From: Aeoliella mucimassa
Lineage (GTDB): Bacteria; Planctomycetota; Planctomycetia; Pirellulales; Lacipirellulaceae
DNA: 64,000 nt
Assembly (NCBI RefSeq): GCF_007748035.1
Contig: NZ_CP036278.1
Coordinates: 62,001-126,000, forward strand
Direction: 5' to 3'
The notes beneath the pieces are model-generated. The model saw only the letters and a program-made list of their open reading frames with translations, made no database searches and had not been told where the DNA came from. Below, piece after piece: positions 18,391-26,442 of this stretch. The position numbers were made by a program, and so were the translations under genes. Position 1 is the first letter of the stretch, and each line of letters begins with the position of its first letter.

Positions 18391-19467
18391 ATGAGCTTTA
18401 ATATCTCCTCCTTGATGTACCTGTTCGCCCTGGTCGCCGCTTCGCTCGCGGTGCTGGGGGTGTGGGGGCTGTTATTTGCAGGCTCGATCCTCTACTTGTA
18501 TCTCGGCAGTCTCAGTATTGGGTTAAATCGCACAGATATTCGCCTTGGTTGGTCACCAATTGTGGCCGCTCTCGGAATCATCGTACTCCTTTGTCGGTTG
18601 CTAGTTCCCACTGTTTCTGACCCCCGTGTATATACTCAGCAACGCCAAAGCCTCAATTCCATTAAGCAAATCGAACTTGCGCTACTGAACTATGAATCGG
18701 TTCATGGTCACTTCCCACCAGCTGTAGTGCGAAACGAGCAGGGAGAGCCGCTCTATAGCTGGCGTGTTGAGCTGCTTCCCTACCTCGATCAACAAACGCT
18801 CTACAGTCAACTTCATTTAGATGAGCCATGGAATAGCCCTCATAATGCCAAAGTGTTCAGCAACACAGATATGTCTCTGTTTCAAAGCGCAAGGGTTCAC
18901 AACAATAAGTTACAACCTCATGAAACAAACTATGTAGCCGTGGTGGGGGAAGGCACCGCCTGGCCGATGGAAGGCACGATCTCTTTGAGTGAGGTGGTAA
19001 CAAATAAAGAATGTTCTCCTGTTAATGTGATCGAAGTAGGTAACCTCGGCATCCATTGGGCGGAGCCCCGTGACGTGACCTTGGAGCAGGCCATTGATCT
19101 GCTAACGGGAAACGTGACGAACCAGGTAGAGTTCGAAAGGAAAGTACAAGGGTACTTCGTGACGACGAAGTATGCTATCAGTAATCGTGTGGTGAGTAAT
19201 GTGGATGGACGTACGAAAGTGCTCTATCCGATGGCAAACCGCGACGACGCTCGAGCTCTTCTCACGATCGCAGGGGGCGAAGACTCTAAAGCGGAATACG
19301 AGGTGCTTCAGAGCCAGAGTGCATTCCACACTCTTGGTAAAGTCATTCATTGGGATCACATCGTCGGCGTGGTGTTGCTAGTGGTCATCGTTCTACTGCC
19401 ACTCGTGCCATCGGTGCGCAAACGGGTGTTGCCAAGAGTGACCCGCGAGGAGAAAAGCAACGCATGA
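18391..19467 (+). CDS. TM-DUF1559-TM membrane protein, full length
   Basis: This 358-residue protein follows the split paralogue with an ATGA overlap. It has two N-terminal helices (MYLFALVAASLAVLGVWG, about 6-30, and 50-70), a DUF1559-type domain (NYESVHGHFPPAV, SWRVELLPYLDQQ, DEPWNSPHN, then NYVAVVGEGTAW), a late helix at about 320-340, and the basic tail SVRKRVLPRV. In normal DUF1559 proteins a prepilin-type N-terminus replaces the two helices. The domain probably faces outside the cytoplasm. The codons are somewhat A+T-richer than in the neighbours. The role is unknown; the coupled row suggests a complex of paralogues. Confidence 0.8.
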   Translation: MSFNISSLMYLFALVAASLAVLGVWGLLFAGSILYLYLGSLSIGLNRTDIRLGWSPIVAALGIIVLLCRLLVPTVSDPRVYTQQRQSLNSIKQIELALLNYESVHGHFPPAVVRNEQGEPLYSWRVELLPYLDQQTLYSQLHLDEPWNSPHNAKVFSNTDMSLFQSARVHNNKLQPHETNYVAVVGEGTAWPMEGTISLSEVVTNKECSPVNVIEVGNLGIHWAEPRDVTLEQAIDLLTGNVTNQVEFERKVQGYFVTTKYAISNRVVSNVDGRTKVLYPMANRDDARALLTIAGGEDSKAEYEVLQSQSAFHTLGKVIHWDHIVGVVLLVVIVLLPLVPSVRKRVLPRVTREEKSNA

Positions 19468-20522
19468 CCTTTCGACTCGCTACGCTACTGTACCTGTTCG
19501 CCCTGGTCGCGGCTGCGCTCGCGGTGATGGGGGTGTTTGGTTTGGTGGTCGCTGGGGTGTTCACTGCGGTGTGGCTTCGGCGTAATTGGGCGCTTGGGGG
19601 TGGGCTGCTGGTGATGATGGTCTTGGCGGTCGCCTTTGTGGAGTGGTATCTGCTGCCGACGATCGGTAGTGCGCGGAAGTCGTCGCGCAGGGGCGCCTGC
19701 TTTTACAATTGCAGTCAAATCACGCTGGCCATCGACACCTACGTTGCGAAGCACCAGCAGTATCCTCCGCCTTACTCGACCGATGACTCAGGGCGACCGC
19801 TCCATAGTTGGCGCGTGTTACTACTCCCTTACCTGGGCGGCGACGCAGCGACTCTGTACGCGAAGCTTCACCTCGACGAACCTTGGAACAGCCCGCACAA
19901 TTTGCAGTTCGCCGAGGAGATGCCACACGTGTATCGATGCCGCGGCTGTCAGGAGTGTTCGCAGCTAGCCTATAGCGAGCTTGCTGCGAGTGGTCCGAAC
20001 TGCAGCAACTACTACGCTGTGACAGGCCCTGGCACGCTCTGGCAAACCGACACTCCGGTGACCCTCGACGCGGTGACCGATGATCCCGCGACGACGATCC
20101 TGCTGATCGAAGCGAGCGACATCCAGTCGAATTGGATGGAGCCAGTCGACGTGCCCGTCGAACAACTCACCGCGCGACTGACTGGCACCCAGCGCTCGGG
20201 GCATCTGAGCACCATGACCAAGTTGTTTACGATTACCGAGTCGGCCTATGGACCGATCATTGCGTTCGCCGATGGATCAAAAGAAATGCGTGGATTCTAC
20301 AATTTGAACGATGCTCGGGCGCTGGCGACTTATGCGGGCGGGGAGCCGGCGAGCGAGCTCGATCGGGTGAGCTACTTTCCGTTCGTCGTTGCTTCGCATA
20401 CCAACTGGACCCGGCTATACGGGCTGGGCATATTTGTGCTCGTCGCGATCGTACCGCTGGTGCCATCGCTACGCAGGCAGTTGTTTCCTGGCAGTGCGGA
20501 ACCTCCTGGCAGCGACGTTTAA
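19464..20522 (+). CDS. TM-DUF1559-TM membrane protein, last of the row
   Basis: This 352-residue protein starts at the ATG that overlaps the previous stop (ATGA). The layout is the same: MTFRLATLLYLFALVAAALA leader, second helix near 45-65, a DUF1559-type domain with SWRVLLLPYLGG, DEPWNSPHN and NYYAVTGPGTLW, a helix near 310-335, and a basic tail. The region around residue 160 has CRGCQEC, a possible metal-binding or disulphide cluster missing from the sisters. Its stop codon overlaps the stop of the convergent ketosynthase gene by four bases (TTAA). Confidence 0.8.
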   Translation: MTFRLATLLYLFALVAAALAVMGVFGLVVAGVFTAVWLRRNWALGGGLLVMMVLAVAFVEWYLLPTIGSARKSSRRGACFYNCSQITLAIDTYVAKHQQYPPPYSTDDSGRPLHSWRVLLLPYLGGDAATLYAKLHLDEPWNSPHNLQFAEEMPHVYRCRGCQECSQLAYSELAASGPNCSNYYAVTGPGTLWQTDTPVTLDAVTDDPATTILLIEASDIQSNWMEPVDVPVEQLTARLTGTQRSGHLSTMTKLFTITESAYGPIIAFADGSKEMRGFYNLNDARALATYAGGEPASELDRVSYFPFVVASHTNWTRLYGLGIFVLVAIVPLVPSLRRQLFPGSAEPPGSDV

Positions 20523-21793
20523 ACCGCTGTGGCGATCAGCGTGATGTTCTGCCCGCCGAAGCCGAAGCTGTTCGACAGTGTCGTCTTGATCGGCAGTTCC
20601 CGCGGGGCGTTCGGCACGTAGTCGAGGTCGCAGTTGGGGTCGGGCGTTTGGTAGTTGATGGTCGGCGGTGCAATGCCGTGTCGCATGGCCATCAGGCAGA
20701 TGATCAGCTCTGTCGCCCCAGCGGCGGCAATCAGGTGACCGGTCATGCTCTTAGTGCTCGACACGGGAATCTTGTACGCCAGGTCGCCAAACGATTGCTT
20801 GATCGCCAGCGTTTCGACCTTGTCGTTCACCGTTGTGCTGGTGCCATGGGCATTGATGTAATGGATGGCGTCGGGGTTCAGCCCGGCGTCGGCCAATGCC
20901 ATGTTGATGCACGCAATTGCCCCGCGACCTTCGGGGTGGGTATCGGTGATGCGGAACGCGTCGGCGGTGGTTCCGTAGCCGGAGATCTCGCCGTAGATGT
21001 TTGCGCCGCGAGCCTTCGCGTGTTCGTACTCCTCGAGTACCACCATCGAGGCCCCTTCGCCGAGCACGAAACCATCGCGCTCGAGATCAAACGGACGGCT
21101 GGCCGCTTCGGGGTCGTCGTTCCGCTCGCTCAGCGCGGTAAGCAGGTTGAACCCGGTAACGCCGAACGGGTGGATCATGCTGTGAGCCCCGCCCGAAAGC
21201 ATCGCATCGGCATCGCCGCGACGAATCATCTCGGTGGCTTCGCCGATCGCTTGGCTGCTGGCAGCACAAGCAGTCAGGCAGTTGATGTTAGGACCTTGGG
21301 CATCGAACATCGCAGCCAGGTAACCAACCGGCATGTTCGGTTCCTGCTCGAGTTCGAGCTGCGGATCGAGCTGGTCGAGACCCTGGCGAACGAACGTGCC
21401 GAGGTTGAACTCGCCGCTCGAGAGCGACGCGACCATCATGCGACTAAAGGCTTCGAAGTCTTGTTGTCCTTCGCCGGCACCGAGGTACACGCCGAGACGC
21501 TGCGGATCGACCGTGCCGACCACGCCCGAATCGCCCATCGCTTGCTGGGCAGCACCGGCGGCAAACTGGGTGTGACGCCCGCGCCCCGCCCATTCGGCCG
21601 TGTCGAGTCCATCCTTGGCGACCGACCAATCACGCACTTCCGCAGCGATCTTCGTGGGGAAGTTCGCCGCGTCGAACAACGTGGTTCGACCAACGCCGCT
21701 CTTGCACTCCATGAGATTCGCCCACAGCTCGTTGGGCTTGGTGCCAAGCGGGGTAACACAACCGATGCCGGTAACGACAACACGACGTTTCAT
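20519..21793 (-). CDS. Beta-ketoacyl-ACP synthase, FabF type
   Basis: The 424-residue thiolase-fold enzyme condenses an acyl chain with malonyl-ACP. The catalytic Cys176 lies in NCLTACAASS, His317 in NAHGTSTTVND and His354 in STKSMTGHLIAAAG: the full Cys-His-His set of an elongating KAS II. The N-terminus MKRRVVVTGIGCVTPLG is standard, so the start at 21793 is firm. It is the last gene of a four-gene minus-strand operon with two hot-dog dehydratases and a carrier protein. As no malonyl transferase or reductase is present, it probably serves a special acyl product, with the missing steps supplied by housekeeping enzymes. Confidence 0.93.
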   Translation of the reverse strand: MKRRVVVTGIGCVTPLGTKPNELWANLMECKSGVGRTTLFDAANFPTKIAAEVRDWSVAKDGLDTAEWAGRGRHTQFAAGAAQQAMGDSGVVGTVDPQRLGVYLGAGEGQQDFEAFSRMMVASLSSGEFNLGTFVRQGLDQLDPQLELEQEPNMPVGYLAAMFDAQGPNINCLTACAASSQAIGEATEMIRRGDADAMLSGGAHSMIHPFGVTGFNLLTALSERNDDPEAASRPFDLERDGFVLGEGASMVVLEEYEHAKARGANIYGEISGYGTTADAFRITDTHPEGRGAIACINMALADAGLNPDAIHYINAHGTSTTVNDKVETLAIKQSFGDLAYKIPVSSTKSMTGHLIAAAGATELIICLMAMRHGIAPPTINYQTPDPNCDLDYVPNAPRELPIKTTLSNSFGFGGQNITLIATAV

Positions 21794-21809
21794 GGCAGAG
21801 AGTCCTCTA

Positions 21810-22355
21810 TTAGCAGGCCAAGTCGGAGGGTAGCCCGTAGTCGGCAGCCCGCATGCGGGTGCCATCCTTGCGGGTACCGACCTCGAAGATGCCGACGATG
21901 TGTAACCACTCGGCCAGATCGGACGGGTCGAACAACCGCTTGGGCAATTTGGGATCGACGTTTTCGACGTCGCGTGTCTGGAGCCGGGCGAAGAAGATCT
22001 CGCCTTCGGCGCGAAGCTCGTCGCCGCAGTGCCCGGTAACGGTAACCGATGCGCCGACATCGCGAATGTTGTCGATGTCGGCCCGGTAGGTAAGCGAGTC
22101 GCCGCCACGGGTGATTCCGTGGAACGCGAGCTTCGAGAACTTGGCGAGAACCACCAACTCCTTGAAGTAATACAACTCGCTAACCAGCAGTCCACCGGTT
22201 TGTGCCATGCCTTCGGCCATCAACGAGTGGGGCATCGTGGGATACGCGCCCCAGTGGTCGTGCATGAAGTCGTCGGAGAGCGCAACGCCCTTATGGCCGA
22301 CAGCATGCGACGAACCCACGAACTCGGTGAAGCGATCGACCCAGAACCAGCGCAA
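21810..22355 (-). CDS. Hot-dog fold dehydratase-like protein
   Basis: This 181-residue protein has a FabZ/FabA-like core: DFMHDHWGAYPTMPHSLMAE carries a histidine and, after it, the glutamate of the usual catalytic pair, as in FabZ HFPGxPxxPG...E. The loop differs (HWGAYPTMPHS), so the substrate may be longer or the role a chaperone-like acyl binding. It lies 16 bases before the ketosynthase and 50 bases after the carrier protein gene. The GHCGDELRAEGEIFFAR strand is typical of the second half of the fold. Confidence 0.8.
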   Translation of the reverse strand: MRWFWVDRFTEFVGSSHAVGHKGVALSDDFMHDHWGAYPTMPHSLMAEGMAQTGGLLVSELYYFKELVVLAKFSKLAFHGITRGGDSLTYRADIDNIRDVGASVTVTGHCGDELRAEGEIFFARLQTRDVENVDPKLPKRLFDPSDLAEWLHIVGIFEVGTRKDGTRMRAADYGLPSDLAC

Positions 22356-22405
22356 TGGACGGCCTCCCGTTAGTTAAGGCATGCGACTCACAAAACTCCG
22401 GCAAC

Positions 22406-22792
22406 TTAAGCCGAGAGCTTGTGCTCGACGAACGCACACATGTCGGCCACGGTGAGCTGCTTACCCAGGTTTTGGACCTGAGGATTGGTCTCGAACCGCG
22501 ACAGGTCGGCAAACGGCATCCGCTCTTTCAGCTTGGCCAAACCTTCGGCATTCACTTTTCCGTCTTCAACGTAGTCGGTGTTGCTCAGGATGTCTTCGGG
22601 GAACAGCTCGCCACGTTCGATCTTGATGTCGAAGCTCTTCTCAAGACGGAATACGATGTCGAGGAAGTCGATCGACTCGGCATCGAGATCGCCCGTTAGC
22701 GTCGCTTCAGGGGTCACTTCGTCGTCATCGACACCCAGTGCGTCTACCAGTGCTTCTTGGACCTTGGCGAAGATTTCTTCTTGCGAGGGCAT
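22406..22792 (-). CDS. Long acyl carrier protein
   Basis: This 128-residue protein carries the phosphopantetheine attachment serine (S40) in DLDAESIDFLD. The N-terminal ~80 residues are a normal ACP; the ~45 further residues (KERMPFADLSRFETNPQVQN...) are extra compared with the usual 75-85. The ATG at 22792 is preceded by AGGAG, so the longer upstream frame is not used. It probably presents the chain to the ketosynthase and the two hot-dog enzymes of this operon. The extension could be a docking segment. Confidence 0.88.
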   Translation of the reverse strand: MPSQEEIFAKVQEALVDALGVDDDEVTPEATLTGDLDAESIDFLDIVFRLEKSFDIKIERGELFPEDILSNTDYVEDGKVNAEGLAKLKERMPFADLSRFETNPQVQNLGKQLTVADMCAFVEHKLSA

Positions 22793-22888
22793 GGCCTCAA
22801 ACTCCTCTAGGGTGAACTCAATACTCGTGGCGAATTGCGAACTGCTGGCGACCATCTGTCGTCGGCCGAACGTTCCTCGCCCCTATAC

Positions 22889-23389
22889 TCAGACTACCCG
22901 CACGTTCGCGGGCAGCATCTCTGGTTTGGCAATCGCGCGGGCGACCTTCGACAGGTAGCCGCGGACTTTTTGGTCGGTGGATTCTTGCAAGGGATCGGTG
23001 TCGGCCAGGCTGTAACGCTCGAGTACAATCCGCCCGCTTAGGGTCGCTGCCTCGTCTACCAGTCCTTCGACTTTGAAGGTTGCAAACCGCTCGTCCTTCT
23101 TTAATTGTCGGACGGTAACACGGAGCTTCTGTCCCGGTTGGACAAAGTTGGCGTATTTAATGTTCTTGGCTTCGCGGAGCACGATGACCGTATCGGCCAG
23201 ATCGTCGGTTAAACGCATCAGCCACGCGGCAGCCTGGGTGGCGGCCTCGAGCATGAAAACGCCCGGCAATACAGGGAATTCGGGAAAGTGGTCCTGCAGG
23301 TATTCTTCGCTGTAGCTCACATTCTTCACCGCCACGAGCTCTTCGTCGGGCGTGAAAGATTCAATGGAGTCGAGCAACCAGAATCGCAT
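22889..23389 (-). CDS. FabZ-type 3-hydroxyacyl-ACP dehydratase
   Basis: This 166-residue hot-dog protein has HFPEFPVLPGVFMLEAATQ, matching the FabZ active-site pattern with His and Glu both present. FabZ removes water from 3-hydroxyacyl-ACP. It is the first gene of the operon; the ~230-base stretch upstream (23390-23620) holds palindromes that could be regulatory. The C-terminal tail (DPLQESTDQKVRGYLSKVAR) is longer than in housekeeping FabZ. Confidence 0.87.
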   Translation of the reverse strand: MRFWLLDSIESFTPDEELVAVKNVSYSEEYLQDHFPEFPVLPGVFMLEAATQAAAWLMRLTDDLADTVIVLREAKNIKYANFVQPGQKLRVTVRQLKKDERFATFKVEGLVDEAATLSGRIVLERYSLADTDPLQESTDQKVRGYLSKVARAIAKPEMLPANVRVV

Positions 23390-23480
23390 GTTTTCGAACC
23401 TGTGAAGGCAAAAGGGGCTTCGGCGCAGTTCCGATCAATCGACATCTACAAGCGTCTGACGCCAGCCTCGCAGCACGCCC

Positions 23481-23520
23481 TTCGCAAAAACTTGCGAAAG
23501 ACGATAGCCTTGGAAGGCTA
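23481..23520. promoter_or_regulatory. Two palindromes upstream of the acyl operon
   Basis: TTCGCAA-aaac-TTGCGAA (23481-23498) and TAGCCTT-gg-AAGGCTA (23505-23520) are both perfect and lie about 95-130 bases before the first gene. They could be operators or leader hairpins. Confidence 0.3.
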
Positions 23521-24624
23521 GGTAAACCAAACTACGGATTATACAGATGGGGCAATCTAGTAACAACGGCTCTCTGCCCGCCAGGTAGCCCATTTGGGCA
23601 AACCTTGCGGTTCACCCGATGTACAGGATTTAAGCGAAGTGGGCAACGGGAATTCTCCCCCGCCAGGCGGTCCTCGGCTGGGCCGACAGAACGAGGATCG
23701 AAGGAGGGCGGAAACCCGCTCGGCCGCTGGCCCCCACCCCAGCTTGCCAATCCGACGAGTTCCTCCAGCACCCCCGCACCTCGCAACGGGATAGTTTCCC
23801 AGTGCCGGGCGAATAGATTCCCAATTTACCCACCGATGGGAAAATTGAATCCGCACGCACTCTACAAAACCAGGTGTTTTCGCACCCGAATAGATTCCCA
23901 TTTCCCAAAACGCATCGAGTGGGAATCTATTTTCGCAGTGCCTGGCGGTCGCAAGTCGTTTGTTAGCAATGAGTTGCATCGACACCTCCGCGGAAAGTGT
24001 CCAAAATAGATTCCCATGGGTGGGAAAGTATTTTTGGTTGGACGTTGGGGGTTGGAAGTTGGGAGTTAGAAAGGGTAGTAGGGTGGGTCCAGGAGCTTCC
24101 AGCGACGCAGCCCCACCAGAGTTTTGAAGTTCGCGCAGCAGCACCCCGCACGCCGGCAACCATTCGCCAGCGGGTCGCTAGTCGTTCGTTCTCAATCGAA
24201 GTATCACATCGCAAGCACCTCCAATCACTGGGAAGCCAACAGCCGAAAGCTGATAGCCGACAGCCTAAAAGCACCTATCCATTAGAACACCATAGGTGGC
24301 CAATTCCCAGCAAAAACCCGAGAGAATCCAGTCTCTGTCGGCCGAAAGTAGTGCCGCTCCTCGCGTGCTTCGGCGCGTGGTTGCGGCTTGCCAATTCCGA
24401 TGGCCTGGCATGCGGTGCCGCGCTATCCGGCAAGTGCAAGAAGCCCTGAGCTTGCCGGCCTGCTGAAATTATCCAGCTTTCCACCCGTTTCGTCTGGCAA
24501 CCGCCGCTCGCCCCCGCTGCCGTGGTCGCTTACCATGGAGCATCCGCGGGCGGGGCCATCGGAGCCTCGCAGGGCACTTTCACGATTCGAGACCTTAGCC
24601 CCCCACACGAGGGGCCGTTACGTC
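23521..24624. other. Non-coding stretch with hairpin repeat
   Basis: No credible gene. Bases 23810-24307 are copy B of the hairpin repeat. Bases 23540-23809 are G+C-rich and non-coding in character. Bases 24308-24624 lead to coaX and contain its 5' region; frames open there have no start with a good ribosome site. Confidence 0.55.
23810..24307 (-). repeat. Dispersed hairpin repeat, copy B
   Basis: About 500 bases, inverted with respect to 11460-11982, with the same order of landmarks and three hairpins. Hairpin 1 at 24003-24034 has the same stem, but its 4-base loop reads as the reverse complement of the one in copy A. The two copies differ by many substitutions and small gaps, so they are old or under structural constraint. 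Confidence 0.8.
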
Positions 24625-25449
24625 ATGCTGCACCAGGGCACTGTTGTTGCCGTCGACATCGGTAACAGTCGCATCAAACTGGGCCTGTTCCACCTCCAGC
24701 CATCCGCTGACACGGGGCTGCCGCAGCCTGCTGCCACGGTGACGCTCGCGCCCGATTCGCCGGGCGAGGCCTGCAACGTCGAGCCGCTTGGCGAATGGCT
24801 GGCCGAGACGATCTCGCCTGGCACGCCGCTGGTGGTGGCGAGCGTGAGCCGGCCCGGCACCCAGGCGCTCAAAGACTACCTGGCGGCCCACCACGATGGG
24901 GCCTGGAATCAGCTCCGCGTGCTGACGAACGCCGATCTGCCGATCGAGAATCTCACCGACGAGCCCGACCGGGTAGGCATCGACCGCCTGGCCGCTGCGG
25001 TGGGGGCGAGCACCGTGCGACGAGCCGAGTCGCCGGCCATCGTCATCGACTTTGGCACCGCGATCACGGTCGACCTGGTGTCGGCCGAAGGAGCCTTCGC
25101 AGGGGGAGCCATCCTGCCTGGTATCGGAACCGCTGCGGTGGCTTTGCACGCCCGCACCGATGCGTTGCCGGCCGTGCGTCCGCCGATCGAGGGCAAGTCG
25201 CCCGCATCGGTTGGCAAGAACACGTCCGACGCGATCCGCTCGGGGCTCTACTGGGGCGCGGTCGGGGCGGTGCGGGAGCTGATCGCCCGCCATCGCGACG
25301 GACTAGTGAAACCACCCCAAGTGCTCGTGACCGGCAGCACCTCGCCCGACATGGCCCGCCTGCTCGGCGGCCCCGACTACACAGTGCGCTACATGCCGCA
25401 CCTGGTACTGGCCGGCGTCGCCAGTACGTGGTGGAAGCTGGAAGAGTAA
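24625..25449 (+). CDS. coaX: Type III pantothenate kinase
   Basis: The enzyme phosphorylates pantothenate, the first step to coenzyme A. The 274-residue protein has the ASKHA-fold motifs of CoaX: VDIGNSRIKLG near the N-terminus, DRVGIDRLAAAVGA (about 113-126), VIDFGTAITVDLV (about 137-149) and GGAILPGIGTAAVALHARTD. The start at 24625 (MLHQGTVVAVDIG) fits the usual N-terminus, with GAGGGG upstream; 79 further in-frame codons upstream look non-coding. Type III enzymes are not inhibited by CoA and use a monovalent cation. It probably feeds the carrier-protein cofactor needed by the neighbouring acyl operon, though no operon link exists. Confidence 0.92.
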   Translation: MLHQGTVVAVDIGNSRIKLGLFHLQPSADTGLPQPAATVTLAPDSPGEACNVEPLGEWLAETISPGTPLVVASVSRPGTQALKDYLAAHHDGAWNQLRVLTNADLPIENLTDEPDRVGIDRLAAAVGASTVRRAESPAIVIDFGTAITVDLVSAEGAFAGGAILPGIGTAAVALHARTDALPAVRPPIEGKSPASVGKNTSDAIRSGLYWGAVGAVRELIARHRDGLVKPPQVLVTGSTSPDMARLLGGPDYTVRYMPHLVLAGVASTWWKLEE

Positions 25450-25509
25450 GTCGCTCGTTCAGAAACCAGCGGACAGAAGGGGGGCGTTGGAATCGTACAA
25501 GGGACGAAC

Positions 25510-25791
25510 TCAACGCTTGCTGCTCCATCGCCATAACCGCCATGCTGTGATCGCAACCAATAGCAGCACGACTTGCAGTGGCAGCACGACAAACGCTTCG
25601 GGCCCCCAGTGCCAACCATAGCGAGGGTCGTAGATCGCAGTGCCGAGTGGCCAGCCGATGTTCCAGACGTGAACCTCGGGATCGCTGCCGGTGTAACGAA
25701 ACAGCGGTGGTCCATGGTGGGGGATGAAGTCGACCGCCAGGCAGATCGCCACGTAGCTGAATACGGCAAGTGTCGTTAACTTATGGCGCAT
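25510..25791 (-). CDS. Small two-helix membrane protein
   Basis: This 93-residue protein has an N-terminal helix at about 4-22 (KLTTLAVFSYVAICLAVDF), a periplasmic loop rich in H, P, W and Y (HHGPPLFRYTGSDPEVHVWN), and a second helix at about 65-85 ending in a basic WRWSSKR. The ATG at 25791 is preferred to the longer frame because the hydrophobic segment then sits at the N-terminus. I do not recognise the family. It converges with coaX. Confidence 0.55.
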   Translation of the reverse strand: MRHKLTTLAVFSYVAICLAVDFIPHHGPPLFRYTGSDPEVHVWNIGWPLGTAIYDPRYGWHWGPEAFVVLPLQVVLLLVAITAWRLWRWSSKR

Positions 25792-25849
25792 GGTTCGATG
25801 CGGAGAGAAGACGCGGGGAGAAGCGATAGTGCAGTCTAACGATGCCATG

Positions 25850-25963
25850 CTATCCGTCGAGTATTTCTAGAGTGCCGGTGCAAAAGCCAGGCTGATCATC
25901 ACAACGAGCGGGAAGAAAGGCGGCCACGATTGCCAGGACTCCTAGGTTTGCCCAAATGCTCAT
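25850..25963 (-). CDS. Possible 37-residue membrane peptide
   Basis: A short frame begins MSIWANLGVLAIVAAFLPAR and ends ILDG. It is hydrophobic in its first half with two cysteines in the second. No ribosome site is seen and upstream in-frame TAG excludes a longer form. It is listed only because it sits between two small membrane-protein genes on the same strand. Confidence 0.25.
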   Translation of the reverse strand: MSIWANLGVLAIVAAFLPARCDDQPGFCTGTLEILDG

Positions 25964-26003
25964 GGCCAGGAACGTTATCTTTCCCATCGCTACCTCGGAG
26001 CTT

Positions 26004-26333
26004 TTACTCAGAACGTGGTTCTTGCGAGTTTAGCGCCAAGCACCCCAAGGTGCCGCACACCATGAGTACCGCTCCCAGCACGTAATAAGGAACCAGTAGC
26101 CCCGCCGAACTAAGCTTATAGTTCTGAGCACGGTTTACGGCTTCGACGAGTTGAGGATCTTGCAACTCGCTGGGAGTGAGTATCGCGTCGACACTCACTG
26201 CGGCCAGCGCACGTGTCCAGAGCGGTCCCACCAACACAACGCACAGGCCGAGCAGGATGACTGCAATAAAGTAGCCCCGGGCGCGTTGAATCGAAGGAGA
26301 GGATGGCATCGAAGTCGCCAAGGCGAAAGGCAC
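26004..26333 (-). CDS. Small two-helix membrane protein
   Basis: This 109-residue protein has helices at about 20-42 (GYFIAVILLGLCVVLVGPLW) and 77-98 (AGLLVPYYVLGAVLMVCGTL), with an exported loop of about 35 residues between (TPSELQDPQLVEAVNRAQNY). Both ends are probably cytoplasmic. The family is not recognised. Other frames here look non-coding. Confidence 0.6.
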   Translation of the reverse strand: MPFALATSMPSSPSIQRARGYFIAVILLGLCVVLVGPLWTRALAAVSVDAILTPSELQDPQLVEAVNRAQNYKLSSAGLLVPYYVLGAVLMVCGTLGCLALNSQEPRSE

Positions 26334-26442
26334 TGGTCCAGCACTACGGTGCGGCTGGTGTACCTATAGCATAACACGGGCGCGTGTGCTTGGCACGCTG
26401 CGACTTGTCAATAGTGCGTTCTACTAGAAAACCGCGAAACTA

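Larger units (their letters stand above)
16349..18394 (+). pseudogene. DUF1559-like membrane protein, split by IS
   Basis: Codons from 16349 to 16627 and from 17672 to 18394 form one gene when the 1035-base IS and one copy of the 9-base duplication are removed. The restored junction reads NTSFAIENYEDTYGHLPPAV, matching the paralogues at the same place. The protein has the family leader MIFRLATLLYLFALVAAS, a second hydrophobic segment, a DUF1559-type domain (SWRLVIMPFIE, NEPWNGP, then TSYLAVVAPE and DHSQTILLIDVG), and a C-terminal helix with VRKRVLPRV. As it stands the first part ends shortly inside the IS and the second part lacks a start, so function is lost unless the element leaves. Its stop overlaps the next start (ATGA). 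Confidence 0.88.

Noticed and set aside
20132-22039. A 635-codon frame on the plus strand
   Set aside because: Antisense of the ketosynthase with all catalytic residues.
23557-24159. A 200-codon minus-strand frame over repeat copy B
   Set aside because: Same reason: it mirrors the repeat and changes frame relative to copy A.
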